Assembly (NCBI GenBank): GCA_039725955.1
Contig: CP091033.1
Location: 1-64,000 of the forward strand
Length of the DNA: 64,000 bases
Reading direction: 5' to 3'
Source of the DNA: Sinorhizobium sp. B11
GTDB taxonomy: Bacteria; Pseudomonadota; Alphaproteobacteria; Rhizobiales; Rhizobiaceae
In this document: in pieces, positions 56,548 through 64,000 of the stretch
Position numbering within the stretch: the stretch's first letter is position 1
How the letters are laid out: each line of letters opens with the position of its first letter
Position numbers and translations under genes: made by a program
The notes under the pieces: generated by a model
The model's input: the letters and a program-made list of their open reading frames with translations, nothing else
Told to the model about the DNA's origin: nothing
Database searches by the model: none

Positions 56548-57179
56548 GTCGACTAATCGCCGAGGAAGATCTTTGCTTCCGTATTTTGATCGAAATGGAA
56601 TGCGAGTGGCAAACTGGCAACGGCATAAGAAATCAAAGTGCCGGGAGCCGGGTAGTCCGAAGCTGCCGAGCGATCTGCCAGGTCATTCATGGATGTTGGT
56701 GGTGGCTCAATTAACGCGGCCAGCTGGTTGTTCCGCCGCCAGCGGAAAACGACAGCGATCAACATCGACGGGCGACGAGGCACTCACACCTGCGGGGCTC
56801 GCCTTGAACAAGTCGCCAAAACTGGTGCCAACGGCACGACCTCCGGGACCGCTCTTCGAACCTGAGGTTTCGCTCCATCGATCCGATGGCGAATGATGTC
56901 GATGTATTCCGATGCTCGCTCCACAAGCACCGATTTCGCTGGAAATGCACACGGCTCCGACGGTGCCAGACCCTGCGAGCGGATCGCAAGCGCGCGAAAC
57001 GTGTATCCAATGTCTAACAGCCTCAAGCCGTTACCTATGACGTTGTCGTCGCCCGGCTTTTTCGCTGTATAGAAAATTCTGAACGGGAAATGTCTTTATG
57101 ATCAATCATATGAACAAAGCTTGATTTATGCCCAGCGCCATTGCAAATTAAACAAAATTCTGGACGTGATCATCTCTCA
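56548..57179. other. Gene-poor region
   Basis: About 630 bp. Two consecutive minus-strand frames (57026-56784 and 56783-56553) have fairly natural composition and might be one broken gene, but no motif supports it. The plus-strand frame 56453-56896 is a shadow. The 57060-57180 part is AT-rich and probably regulatory for the HTH gene downstream. Confidence 0.4.
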
Positions 57180-57197
57180 TGTTCATTCAAATGAACA
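57180..57197. promoter_or_regulatory. Palindrome, candidate HTH operator
   Basis: TGTTCATTCAAATGAACA has 8-bp perfect arms around 2 bases. It overlaps a possible ATG (57191) of the broken HTH antitoxin gene. TGAACA recurs at 57111-57116 and TGTTCA at 57505-57510. HipB-type proteins bind such sites near their own start. Confidence 0.45.
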
Positions 57198-57345
57198 CAA
57201 AGGTGATAGCTGTGCCCCGTCAAAGAAGCTAGTCTCGAGTGACGCACCAGGCGCTCGCGATGCTCGGCAAGCTGATCCGCGTCGGCCGGGCCGAACGCGG
57301 CCTGACGGCGCAGGAAGTGGCCGACCTCGCCGGCATCAGCCGCAC
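57191..57345 (+). pseudogene. XRE-family HTH antitoxin (HipB-like) remnant
   Basis: A frame from ATG 57191 reads MNTKVIAVPRQRS, meets TAG at 57230-57232, and continues (GTG 57239) as ALAMLGKLIRVGRAERGLTA and QEVADLAGISR, the first two helices of a Cro/XRE HTH. After 57345 the expected recognition helix and C-terminus are replaced by unrelated sequence. Both the nonsense codon and the truncation make it inactive. No HipA follows. Confidence 0.65.
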
Positions 57346-57688
57346 CAAACGGCCGGAAGAGAATGCCGGATTCGGCGGCGCAATATGCCTGGTCCAGTTC
57401 GGGGCTGTGCTTAGTCTTCTTGCCATTGATCAATCTTACAAAGAGCGCGGAATCAGAAGGACATTGGTGCGATGCGGGCCCCTGCCTGCTGAATGGCGCT
57501 GATTGTTCATACGATTTCAAGTGGCCGCCGAGCCTTTTATGGGGCCGTCAGCTTCTTGTCTTCTCCTTCGAACCCATGATGCCGATGGTCGGAGTACATG
57601 ACCTCAGTAAGGCGCTGAACCCATAGAACGAGGGATGCCTTGTCATTGCCGAGATGCTATGGAGCCGATCCAAATAGAGGAGCGAAAA
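57346..57688. other. Spacer, no gene
   Basis: Frames here continue the truncated HTH reading or overlap on the opposite strand without motif. No gene is supported. The ribosome site TAGAGGAG at 57674-57681 belongs to the next gene. Confidence 0.4.
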
Positions 57689-57922
57689 ATGGAAGAAGCA
57701 ATCCAGATCGATAATCGCGGCGACTTCGGGCTTTGGGCCATCGAGATGGCCAAGCAGATCGTCGCCGATCAAGGTTTCGAGCTTGCCCGCGCGGCGCGCG
57801 ACGGCACCGAAGACGATGTCCGCGCAGCGGGAAATGCGCTCGGCCAAGCCATTACGAATGCGATGATGGAGGTTTTTGATGGCTTGATGGACGGCGCCGA
57901 CGTCGATCAGACAGGGGTTTGA
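57689..57922 (+). CDS. Small acidic conserved-looking protein
   Basis: The 77-residue product MEEAIQIDNRGDFGLWAIEM continues with KQIVADQGFELARAARDGTE and a helical end MMEVFDGLMDGADVDQTGV. It is strongly acidic and helical. The ATG at 57689 has AGAGGAG 8 bases upstream; an ATG at 57659 would add ten residues. No family known to me. It lies just before the heat-shock gene cluster. Confidence 0.6.
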   Translation: MEEAIQIDNRGDFGLWAIEMAKQIVADQGFELARAARDGTEDDVRAAGNALGQAITNAMMEVFDGLMDGADVDQTGV

Positions 57923-58132
57923 GGCGAGGGCGCACTTAGATCCGGAGAGGTTGCATCGCTATTTTCTGGTCAGGCAAATGAAACCATCGCGTATTTTCAT
58001 ATCCGATGATGGCAATCTGCGTATTGCCCCTACAGAGGCCTAGGCGAGATCCAGAACGATGCTGCAGCCTACGAGCTCGACTGAGCTAATGTTGGCGGCC
58101 GTTGTCACCTTTAGTTTTTTTCTGCTGACGCT

Positions 58133-58161
58133 CTTGAAACCGAAATTCCCAAAAACCAAAT
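58133..58161 (+). promoter_or_regulatory. RpoH-type heat-shock promoter
   Basis: CTTGAA at 58133-58138, a 17-base spacer, and CCAAAT at 58156-58161. This differs by one base from the alphaproteobacterial RpoH consensus CTTGAA-N17-CCATAT. Transcription would begin near 58168, just before the ROSE-like leader of hsp20. Confidence 0.65.
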
Positions 58162-58167
58162 CGATTA

Positions 58168-58255
58168 CCGCCAGCTGCTGAAGACAGAGCTGGCCTTGCT
58201 GGGAGCGCTGCCTTTCGGCGCTTCCGTACCATGTTGCTTCAAGGAGGATATGGCT
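58168..58255 (+). promoter_or_regulatory. ROSE-like RNA thermometer in the hsp20 leader
   Basis: Three hairpins can be drawn: CCAGCT/AGCTGG (58171-58193), GGAGCG with CGCTTCC (58202-58225), and a final one. In the last, CCAT (58229-58232) pairs with ATGG (58250-58253) and TTGCTT pairs imperfectly with AAGGAGG. TTGCTTC directly before AAGGAG is the hallmark of rhizobial ROSE elements, which hide the ribosome site at low temperature and melt on heating. Confidence 0.75.
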
Positions 58256-58729
58256 ATGGCAACATCTTATGACTATGCACCCTTGTTCCGGTCGACTGTC
58301 GGCTTCGATCGGGTCTTCAATCTTCTCGAAAACGCTCAGCGCGCCCGTTCGATCAGCGACTGGCCGCCCTATGACATCGTCAAGACCGGCGACGACAGCT
58401 ACCGGATCTCGATTGCGGTGGCCGGCTTTGCCGAGGGCGAGCTCGACATCACTTTTCAGTCCAACCTTCTGACCGTCACCGGCAAGAAGCAGGAGACCGC
58501 CAATGACGACTACCTGCATCGCGGCATCGCCGGCCGGCCTTTCGAGCACCGCTTCGAGCTTGCCGACCATGTTCGGGTGAACGGCGCCGATCTGCAGAAT
58601 GGTCTCCTGTCGATCGATCTCGTTCGGGAGATCCCGGAGGCTTTGAAGCCGCGGAGGATCGATATTAAGAGCGTTGCCGCATTGACCTCTGCTGCTCCCG
58701 CGCAAATCGAAGCGCAAAAGGCAGCGTAA
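58256..58729 (+). CDS. Small heat-shock protein, Hsp20/IbpA class
   Basis: The 157-residue chaperone starts MATSYDYAPLFRSTVGFDR, then WPPYDIVKTGDDSYRISIAV, the start of the alpha-crystallin domain. It ends with a C-terminal GLLSIDLVREIPEAL segment, including an IxI/V-like tail. Class A rhizobial sHsps share the FRSTVGFDR beginning. The ATG at 58256 is 8 bases from AAGGAGG; the ATG at 58250 lies too close and inside the ROSE stem. It holds unfolding proteins during heat stress; expression is controlled by the preceding RpoH-like promoter and thermometer. Confidence 0.95.
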   Translation: MATSYDYAPLFRSTVGFDRVFNLLENAQRARSISDWPPYDIVKTGDDSYRISIAVAGFAEGELDITFQSNLLTVTGKKQETANDDYLHRGIAGRPFEHRFELADHVRVNGADLQNGLLSIDLVREIPEALKPRRIDIKSVAALTSAAPAQIEAQKAA

Positions 58730-58748
58730 CCTGCATTGTCCGCAGAAC

Positions 58749-58774
58749 ATGGGCGCCACGGCGGTGGCGCCCAT
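58749..58774 (+). terminator. Strong hairpin after hsp20
   Basis: ATGGGCGCCAC (58749-58759) and GTGGCGCCCAT (58764-58774) form a perfect 11-bp stem with a 4-base loop. No T-run follows, so it could end, or merely stabilise, the hsp20 message. Confidence 0.65.
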
Positions 58775-58803
58775 CAACATTCCGGGTTGGGAAGGAGAGA
58801 GCG

Positions 58804-59103
58804 ATGAAACCCGATATGTTCAGACAACCTGTTACCATCCTCGTCGGCCTTGGCTTTCCGGCTGAGGTCCACACCGTCATGGACGCCTACCGACATCTGG
58901 CCGAATGGCCAGCATCGTTGCGCGATACGGCGCATTCGGTGGCGCTCAAGGCATGCAGTGCCGCGCTGCGGGGCGATATCGAAGCGGAGACCGCGCGTGG
59001 CCTGTTCGCTGCCTTTGCAGAAAAACATGATCTGTTGGCGCCGGAAACCGACGTGATCGCCGCCTCCCGCCGCAGGCATGACAAAGATCCGCACGTTCGC
59101 TAA
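58804..59103 (+). CDS. DUF982 family protein (second copy)
   Basis: The 99-residue product carries PVTILVGLGFPAEVHTVMDA, LAEWPASLRD and SVALKACSAALRGDIEAETA, the DUF982 signature. GGAGAGAG precedes the ATG. It follows the hsp20 hairpin by 29 bp and precedes the next small gene by 10 bp, so the two small genes are probably co-transcribed. Function unknown. Confidence 0.85.
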   Translation: MKPDMFRQPVTILVGLGFPAEVHTVMDAYRHLAEWPASLRDTAHSVALKACSAALRGDIEAETARGLFAAFAEKHDLLAPETDVIAASRRRHDKDPHVR

Positions 59104-59113
59104 GGAGGCCGAT

Positions 59114-59389
59114 ATGCACGAGATGTTGCGGCAGGCCGCAAGCAGCGCCGCTGCGATGGGCCCGAAGATTCTTCTTCAGGGCATAGAGATTGAGCGGCCG
59201 CTCGAGGTGGCAAAAGCGCCTGCACTTTCCGCAGACGACAAACGGACGATCCTGGCGTCTTGGGCCTCGGACTTCTACGCGGTCGACTCGAAGCCGGCAT
59301 TCCGCCATATGCCAGGGACACCGGAGCCGGTTTCCATTGATGAGGTTCAGGCTGCCCTCAATGAACTTGATCGGCGCTACGGATATTGA
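59114..59389 (+). CDS. Small rhizobial hypothetical protein
   Basis: From ATG 59114 (AAGGAGG six bases upstream) the 91-residue product reads MHEMLRQAASSAAAMGPKIL and later LSADDKRTILASWASDFYAV, ending LNELDRRYGY. The middle resembles a short conserved segment seen in rhizobial small proteins in which ILASWASD and AVDSKPAFRHMPG are shared. No function. It is downstream of DUF982 and convergent with the DUF4112 gene. Confidence 0.75.
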   Translation: MHEMLRQAASSAAAMGPKILLQGIEIERPLEVAKAPALSADDKRTILASWASDFYAVDSKPAFRHMPGTPEPVSIDEVQAALNELDRRYGY

Positions 59390-59422
59390 GTGAGCGTACC
59401 GGCCGAACAGGCCGGTTCACTC
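59388..59422. terminator. Bidirectional terminator between convergent genes
   Basis: ACCGGCC (59398-59404) and GGCCGGT (59410-59416) form a stem around GAACA, extended by GAGTGA (59388-59393) pairing with TCACTC (59417-59422). It overlaps both stop codons, so it serves the plus- and minus-strand genes alike. Confidence 0.65.
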
Positions 59423-59755
59423 ACCCGTCGGCCGTTTGCGATCGAGATCGGAATGGTCTAGACCGAAGTGATCCAGAACGAGGTCGAGGTTACGGCGGTT
59501 GGATTTGAAGTAGACGTCAAACAGGTCCCCGACCAACGGAACGCTCCCGGCCGCCGCATCGAAACCGATATTGACCAGCATCCTAAAAAGCTTGTCATTC
59601 GGCACGCCAAGCCTCCGGGCCTCATTGACGATGTAGAGACTGATCGCAGCCCCGGCGAAGTCACCAATACCAGGGACCAGCCCGATCATCGAATCTGCTC
59701 CAAGCGAAAAGCGTGTTCCGGGAACGCGCAGCGCGGTCGCTCGGTCGTCTGTCAT
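59417..59755 (-). CDS. DUF4112 family protein
   Basis: The 112-residue product contains SLGADSMIGLVPGIGDFAGA and FDAAAGSVPLVGDLFDVYFK, the pair of [L/V]PxxGD loops that define DUF4112, with a short hydrophobic helix between. It may associate with membranes. The family is common in alphaproteobacteria with no known role. The ATG is at 59755. Confidence 0.9.
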   Translation of the reverse strand: MTDDRATALRVPGTRFSLGADSMIGLVPGIGDFAGAAISLYIVNEARRLGVPNDKLFRMLVNIGFDAAAGSVPLVGDLFDVYFKSNRRNLDLVLDHFGLDHSDLDRKRPTGE

Positions 59756-60198
59756 GCCGCCGTTTTCATCACCTTGCCCAGACGCCTGATCGCCTACTCA
59801 CCTTTGCCCGCCGCGGTACTTTGCGATGAGAAACCGAAAACTCATCGCCTTCGTCATCCCCGTCACGTCAGGCGACGCAGCACGCGACCTCAACAAGCAC
59901 AAAGCAACAGATTGTCGTTTTGTTCCATAGGCTGGACAGGAGGGCCATCGATCCGGAATACGCAACCTAGCCCTGTCGGATTAGGATGCGCCCTCAGGAC
60001 AACTGCGTTGCAGCAAAGTCTGTTTAATGGGCGGGCAGAACCGCCGTCCGATCAGGATTCCGACCATTCCTGCTGATCAACTTCCGGCTCATCACGCCGG
60101 CGGCGGCCGAATACGTGCCTTCCAGCTATTGCTGCCACGTCTACTTCAAGCCGCTGCGCGGACGTGAACGCTCCTCGTCCGTGCACTGAACATGTGCT
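59756..60198. other. Intergenic, nothing recognised
   Basis: 443 bp upstream of the DUF4112 gene and downstream of the LuxR-type gene. No frame has a recognisable motif. Confidence 0.5.
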
Positions 60199-61308
60199 TC
60201 AGCTTGCGAGCAGTAGTGCCGTGAGGGCGGCTAGCGAATTCACACCCAACTTCGAGTAGATGCTCCGAAGATGTGTTCGGATGGTCTCGTAGCCGATGCG
60301 GAAGGCGTGTGCGACTTCGCGCGGCGAGTTGCCCGAAGCGATACTGAGCGCCACCTTCACTTCCGTCGGCGTGAGCTTGGCAGTTTCCAACAATTTCAAC
60401 TGCCGATCTCGCGGATGAACGGCCACGATCGGCTCGACGATCACGGCTACGGTCGGCCCGTCGAGGAACTCTGTGAGGGCGCTGGATTGCAGACGCACCA
60501 CCGTTATGCGAAAGGCAGCATCTCCGTCATCATTGCGGACATGGGTGGTGTGTGGTCTTCTGTCCGCAGCTCCCCGGACCATAAGAAGGTCGAGCGCCGC
60601 CGAGGACCGCTGGCAGCATATCGCTACCTTCCCGTCAAACTGAAGGCGGACAGGGTAGCCAGCAGCAAGCATAGTGCCCGCCGCGATATTCGACCAGCGC
60701 AATCGCTTCCGCTCCGACACGTAGAATAGACCCGCTCCTATGTTTTCGAAAAGCGAACGTGCCTCTTGGTTCTCCGGGACGAGGAGATCGCGCTTCCTGA
60801 TAAAGTCGAAAGCACGCTTCAAATGGGGCGCAAGCACGGTGTATCGCTCGGCAGCCTTCCTATTAGCCACTGGGTCAGCAGAGGATGTCGCCGTTGAGAG
60901 GATGAAGCTCCGCGCCTCCTCCCTGATGATCGAGACCCCAATACTCGTCTCGCAGTCTGTCTGCCGTTTCAACCAGTCGTTATAGAACTCGGTTTTCAGC
61001 ATATTTTTCCGGGCGAAGATCTCGTCGCCACAAAGTCCTTGTCCGACCGGGACGAGACTCATGCGTGGAATCCATGGGTTGACCGCCGCATAATGGGTGC
61101 TGAACTGAGCAACTTCGCCCTCGGAAAACCCTGAGATGAACGGAACGTGGGCTACAGGGGAAGCGAGGTCGTGGTAGTGGAGTGCTGATTTGCCGTTCGG
61201 CGATGTCTTCGCCACAGCATCCAGGAAGTCCTGCCAGGTGCATTCACCAAAGAGGCTACCGTAGATCAGGTCGGTCAGATGGGATGTCGTTTCGGCGCTT
61301 GGATGCAT
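60199..61308 (-). CDS. LuxR-family transcriptional regulator
   Basis: The C-terminal 65 residues form a LuxR HTH (LTPTEVKVALSIASGNSPRE, then YETIRTHLRSIYSKLGVNS). The 300-residue N-terminal part has no receiver or recognisable autoinducer domain but resembles the long sensory N-termini of standalone regulators. The ATG at 61308 follows GGGGACAAG; an upstream ATG at 61332 is less likely. Neighbours are decayed regulators, so the target is not evident. A possible orphan quorum or stress regulator. Confidence 0.85.
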   Translation of the reverse strand: MHPSAETTSHLTDLIYGSLFGECTWQDFLDAVAKTSPNGKSALHYHDLASPVAHVPFISGFSEGEVAQFSTHYAAVNPWIPRMSLVPVGQGLCGDEIFARKNMLKTEFYNDWLKRQTDCETSIGVSIIREEARSFILSTATSSADPVANRKAAERYTVLAPHLKRAFDFIRKRDLLVPENQEARSLFENIGAGLFYVSERKRLRWSNIAAGTMLAAGYPVRLQFDGKVAICCQRSSAALDLLMVRGAADRRPHTTHVRNDDGDAAFRITVVRLQSSALTEFLDGPTVAVIVEPIVAVHPRDRQLKLLETAKLTPTEVKVALSIASGNSPREVAHAFRIGYETIRTHLRSIYSKLGVNSLAALTALLLAS

Positions 61309-61704
61309 ACTTGTCCCCGGATCGCGCAACATTCTTTTCGCAGAAATCCCGGGGATTGGCCACTTGTTCGAAAGAGACTGGCGGCTACGCCAGATGGAGC
61401 ATGCGTGCTTTCCTCTTCCACGCTACGCCTGGGGTGGGCGTGGCTGATTGGGTGAGACGAAGTGTCTCCTCGCGCCCATTTCGTAATGCTGACCGGCATT
61501 GAACACCGGAGGTGATGGCGGGATGCCCAGCTCGCGCGGTGTCATCGTCATCTGGGGGCATGCGCTCAGTGCGGTTGCTGTACATGTTCATCGGGCGGCA
61601 GCGGTCGAGACGGTGATGGGCGACGAGAGATAAACGGTGAGTTTCCCTGCGATTTGAGCTGCATGACGGCAGTGAAGACGAAGGCAGGAGCGCTGGGCCG
61701 AGGT
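61309..61704. other. Intergenic upstream of the LuxR gene
   Basis: No gene is seen in these 396 bases. The LuxR promoter should lie near 61330-61400. Small overlapping frames on both strands lack motifs. Confidence 0.4.
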
Positions 61705-61890
61705 TCCCCTATACAATGCGGTGTTTGGCGTCCCACCACATCGATACCACATCATGCGGCGCAACGAGCGTACGAAAACGCTCCTGGAAAAGTCCTCTAT
61801 GTCTGTGACGGAAATTGGCCATGCGCTGGGTTCAGCGAGACTAGAGCGTTCACGATGACATTTCGCGATCTGACGGCCCCTACACCGACG
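61705..61890 (+). pseudogene. AraC-family regulator, C-terminal HTH remnant
   Basis: The frame reads LYNAVFGVPPHRYHIMRRNE, then TKTLLEKSSMSVTEIGHALG, and after a one-base loss near 61832 continues in the next frame as FSETRAFTMTFRDLTAPTP. This is the second HTH of AraC proteins (VTEIAxxxGFSxxSxFxxxFRRxxGxTP). The N-terminal domain and first helices are missing. Confidence 0.7.
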
Positions 61891-61904
61891 TCTACTGCCG
61901 CACG

Positions 61905-62393
61905 GGAGGATGCGCAGAGGGGCTCGCCGCGCTTATGGCTGCACAGCCCGACATTGTCATCGTCGGCGAAGCATCCGATGGACATGAAGCAATCGCGCGC
62001 TTCGATGAACTTCGGCCCGATGTTCTGCTGCTTGATCTGCAGATGCCGAATCTCACGGGACTGGAGGCATTGGTGCCAATCAAGGAACGACACCCAAGGG
62101 CCCGGATCATCGTCCTGACGACCTACGATACCGAGCAACTGGCGGCCAAGGCGATCGGGTCGGGTGCCCAGGCCTACCTGCTGAAGAGCTCGGTAAGGCG
62201 CGAACTTATCGATACCATCCGGTCGGCCGTCAGGGGCAAGAAGCATGTCGACGCCGGGGTGGCGACCAATCTCGCTATACATGCGACCGACGACGCGCTG
62301 ACGCCGCGGGAAATCGCCGTTCTCGCTCTGATTGCTCGCGGTAATTCGAACTGGTCGGTGGGAGAGCATCTGGCCATTATCGAAATTCCCTAA
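61905..62393 (+). pseudogene. NarL/FixJ-type response regulator, damaged at both ends
   Basis: From GLAALMAAQPDIVIVGEASD the receiver is recognisable, with phospho-acceptor Asp in VLLLDLQMPNLTG, Thr in VLTTYD and Lys in AYLLKSSVRRE. The HTH begins (LTPREIAVLALIARGNSN) but ends within two residues of the scaffold, replaced by WSVGEHLAIIEIP. The N-terminal acidic pocket before residue 1 is also degraded. The longest open frame is 61935-62393. Confidence 0.75.
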
Positions 62394-62522
62394 TGTGGAG
62401 AACTTTGCCAACGGGCCATAGTCAAGTAGGTCTTGCCCCGCCAGGCGCAGCACCATCGTTCTGAAGCTCGCGGCCGCATGATGATACTTGGGTGGGGATG
62501 CCATGATTTGCGCAGCAGGTTG
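62394..62522. other. Short spacer
   Basis: No gene is supported. A minus-strand frame across 61797-62504 is the shadow of the response regulator. Confidence 0.4.
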
Positions 62523-62726
62523 TCAAACATAGTCGTGAGCAAGGCAGAGTAGATCTACCACGCGTTTGTAATCTGGACGGCTGAACTCCGAGACGCGCTC
62601 GAGGAGGGAATCGTGCTGGAGGTAGGCGTTCTGGAGCCACTCGACGGTACCATATCTCGCAAGCGTCTCGACCGGCTCCATGGGTTTCCGTTCGGCTTTC
62701 CACGCGTCGAGGCACTCATTCCACAC
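62523..62726 (-). CDS. Small hypothetical protein
   Basis: The 67-residue product (MWNECLDAWKAERKPMEPVE, LLERVSEFSRPDYKRVVDLL) has natural composition and a likely helical fold. It could be complete or the C-terminal part of a longer gene. It lies on the same strand as the broken gene upstream. No family recognised. Confidence 0.4.
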   Translation of the reverse strand: MWNECLDAWKAERKPMEPVETLARYGTVEWLQNAYLQHDSLLERVSEFSRPDYKRVVDLLCLAHDYV

Positions 62727-62751
62727 TTTAGCGGCGACGATTAGCTCGTTT

Positions 62752-63136
62752 TACGGAAGGTTCTCGCCGAGCAGCGGGGGCGCTTAGATAGGGCAGCCGG
62801 CTTTGCGGTACAGGCTGGGGCAGGTCCAGTAACAGCCGGTCGAGCCCACTGGCAAGCGTCTTGAAGGACGTGTACCGGGGCATTTCCACAGCACCATCAG
62901 TATGCCTCCGGCACGCCTCTTCCGCTTCCTGGTCGATCGCCCTGTGCAGATGGATCTTCCGCCACGGTCTGAACTTCGCTTTGCCTGTGCCGGTGTCGAT
63001 GAACGGCTTCGGCCACATCGTTCCCACACGGCACCAGGAAGACGTCAACCGTCTTCTCGCCGTCATAGGCGGCAGCATACTCGTGCCTGAGGACCGCAGG
63101 CCAGCCGCCAATGGGTAATTTAGCGTGCTTAGTCAT
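62752..63136 (-). pseudogene. Frameshifted hypothetical gene
   Basis: From ATG 63136 the frame gives MTKHAKLPIGGWPAVLRHEY, then GEKTVDVFLVPCG. At about 63020 the sensible reading passes to the next frame: WPKPFIDTGTGKAKFRPWRK, then EEACRRHTDGAVEMPRYTSF. Together they would make about 125 residues. No domain recognised. Either an indel or a wrong base call separates the halves. Confidence 0.45.
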
Positions 63137-63282
63137 TGTCTCCCCGGTTTCCACAGGGGTTTTCCATAGGTGCGCCAATGGTCTGACGTCACCTCAGACT
63201 GAAGTCCGAGTTGAGTTTTTTGGTGGAACGCAAAGACCGGGCAATCATTTAACCGCGGTCCAATAACTTCAGGTAAAGCCCC

Positions 63283-63564
63283 ATGAAAAAAATCATCCTT
63301 GCTGTAGCTCTGGCTTTTTCGTCCGTCATTGCCGTCCCGGCCGTGTCCTATGCGGACAGCGTCATCATTCGTACTGATGACGGTCCGGGCCTGCATCGCG
63401 GCTGGGAACGTGGCCAGCATCGTGGCTGGTATAACGGTCACCGTGGGTGGCGAGCTCGAATGGTCCATGAAGATTACCGGCGCCACCCGTCTTGCTTCAC
63501 CAAACGGGTAACGACGTATCGGTATGGTGAGCGAGTCACGCGCACGACCAATGTCTGCCGCTAA
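63283..63564 (+). CDS. Small secreted His/Arg-rich protein
   Basis: The 93-residue product has a clear signal peptide (MKKIILAVALAFSSVIAVPA, cut after SYA). The mature part is rich in Trp, His, Arg and Gly (GLHRGWERGQHRGWYNGHRG) and has a Cys pair (HPSCFTKR and TNVC). Similar small exported proteins are frequent in Rhizobium genomes and are of unknown function. A hairpin at 63586-63616 follows. Confidence 0.8.
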   Translation: MKKIILAVALAFSSVIAVPAVSYADSVIIRTDDGPGLHRGWERGQHRGWYNGHRGWRARMVHEDYRRHPSCFTKRVTTYRYGERVTRTTNVCR

Positions 63565-63585
63565 CTGAACCCAATTTCGCCCCAT

Positions 63586-63616
63586 GGAGCCGGAGGGTAA
63601 GCCACTCTCTGGCTCC
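63586..63616 (+). terminator. Hairpin after the small secreted protein gene
   Basis: GGAGCCGGAGGG (63586-63597) pairs with CTCTCTGGCTCC (63605-63616), 12 bp including G-U pairs, with a 7-base loop. It lies 22 bp after the stop. Confidence 0.6.
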
Positions 63617-63646
63617 TGCCGTTTCGGCGGTTCTTTCCTACACGCT

Positions 63647-63952
63647 TTAGATCTGGACCACTTCGGCATCACGATCCGGTCCCGAGGCCACGACCACATG
63701 TTCTGCGAGTGCTGCCGCCTCAGTTTGTTCCCCTTCTGGTTGGGATAAATTAGGGGATTGCGGCGCAACCTGAACGTTTTGCGAACGCGATATGAGGTCT
63801 ACGGGCGTCGCCTCCTCCTGCGAGGGCGATACGAGGCTGCCGTAGTATTTCAAACTTGCAGGGCCTAAGGTTCGAGGTACTCTATTGTCATGACGGAAGA
63901 AGGGTAAGAGGTTCGCCGAACGCGTCAAGCTCCACTGCCGCACCGGTCTCAA
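63647..63952 (-). CDS. Doubtful small protein
   Basis: The 101-residue frame has natural composition only in its second half (EEATPVDLISRSQNVQVAPQ, AALAEHVVVASGPDRDAEVV), which is acidic and low in hydrophobics. No motif or ribosome site. It could be a real small stress protein or chance. Confidence 0.3.
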   Translation of the reverse strand: MRPVRQWSLTRSANLLPFFRHDNRVPRTLGPASLKYYGSLVSPSQEEATPVDLISRSQNVQVAPQSPNLSQPEGEQTEAAALAEHVVVASGPDRDAEVVQI

Positions 63953-64000
63953 ACCGTTCGGAATGGACCCCGAAACCTACTCTATGAAGGTTGCTCAGGC

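Noticed and set aside
58040-58780. 246-residue minus-strand frame over hsp20
   Set aside because: Antisense to a well-conserved alpha-crystallin gene and to its promoter and leader.

Overview
The window looks like chromosomal or large-plasmid DNA of a Rhizobiales alphaproteobacterium, most likely Rhizobium sensu lato. The evidence is the GC-rich codon use, two DUF982 genes, an IalB-family protein, an EcfG-type promoter (GGAAC-N16-CGTT), an RpoH-type promoter followed by a ROSE-like RNA thermometer in front of hsp20, and an LpsL-type epimerase. Species cannot be settled from the sequence alone.

Layout: (1) 1-2.3 kb holds the end of a secreted alpha-2-macroglobulin-like gene, an exported MsrA and a single-domain response regulator. 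(2) 3-21.8 kb is one long plus-strand surface-polysaccharide operon with many ATGA start/stop overlaps. It holds glycosyltransferases, methyltransferases, an acetyltransferase, the ABC exporter pair Wzm/Wzt, an AsnB-type amidotransferase and the GDP-fucose genes gmd-fcl. (3) 21.8-31.8 kb continues the theme on the minus strand: a GT4 transferase, an exported hydrolase, an OafA-type acyltransferase, an O-antigen polymerase/ligase-like membrane protein, a membrane-anchored transglutaminase-like protein, tRNA-Val(UAC), and a frameshifted lpsL-like epimerase. (4) 31.8-40.9 kb is a scrap region with IS3- and IS66-type remnants, an MNT-HEPN protein, a DUF982 gene, and one IS3-family insertion with matching 5-bp target duplications.

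(5) 40.9-53.8 kb is a two-partner-secretion/contact-inhibition-like locus: IalB-like protein, TpsB transporter, three consecutive lipoproteins, a 2626-residue TpsA exoprotein with a distinct C-terminal tip, and a candidate immunity gene 10 bases downstream. (6) 53.8-57.6 kb is a second scrapyard with a VapC fragment, an IS remnant identical in type to the one at 33.6 kb, an intact Phd/YefM antitoxin-toxin pair, a DUF2493 fragment and a broken HTH antitoxin. (7) 57.6-59.8 kb is a stress cluster (hsp20, DUF982, DUF4112). (8) 60.2-64 kb has a LuxR-type regulator and decayed AraC and NarL-type genes.

In the polysaccharide operon, Gmd and Fcl would make GDP-L-fucose, the glycosyltransferases would build the chain, methyl- and acetyltransferases would decorate it, and Wzm/Wzt would export it for ligation. 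The operon is interrupted by a block at about 9085-10055 with almost no G in long stretches. It destroys a radical SAM gene and the start of a methyltransferase and looks more like bad sequence than biology. Several single-base frameshifts elsewhere suggest the same caution.
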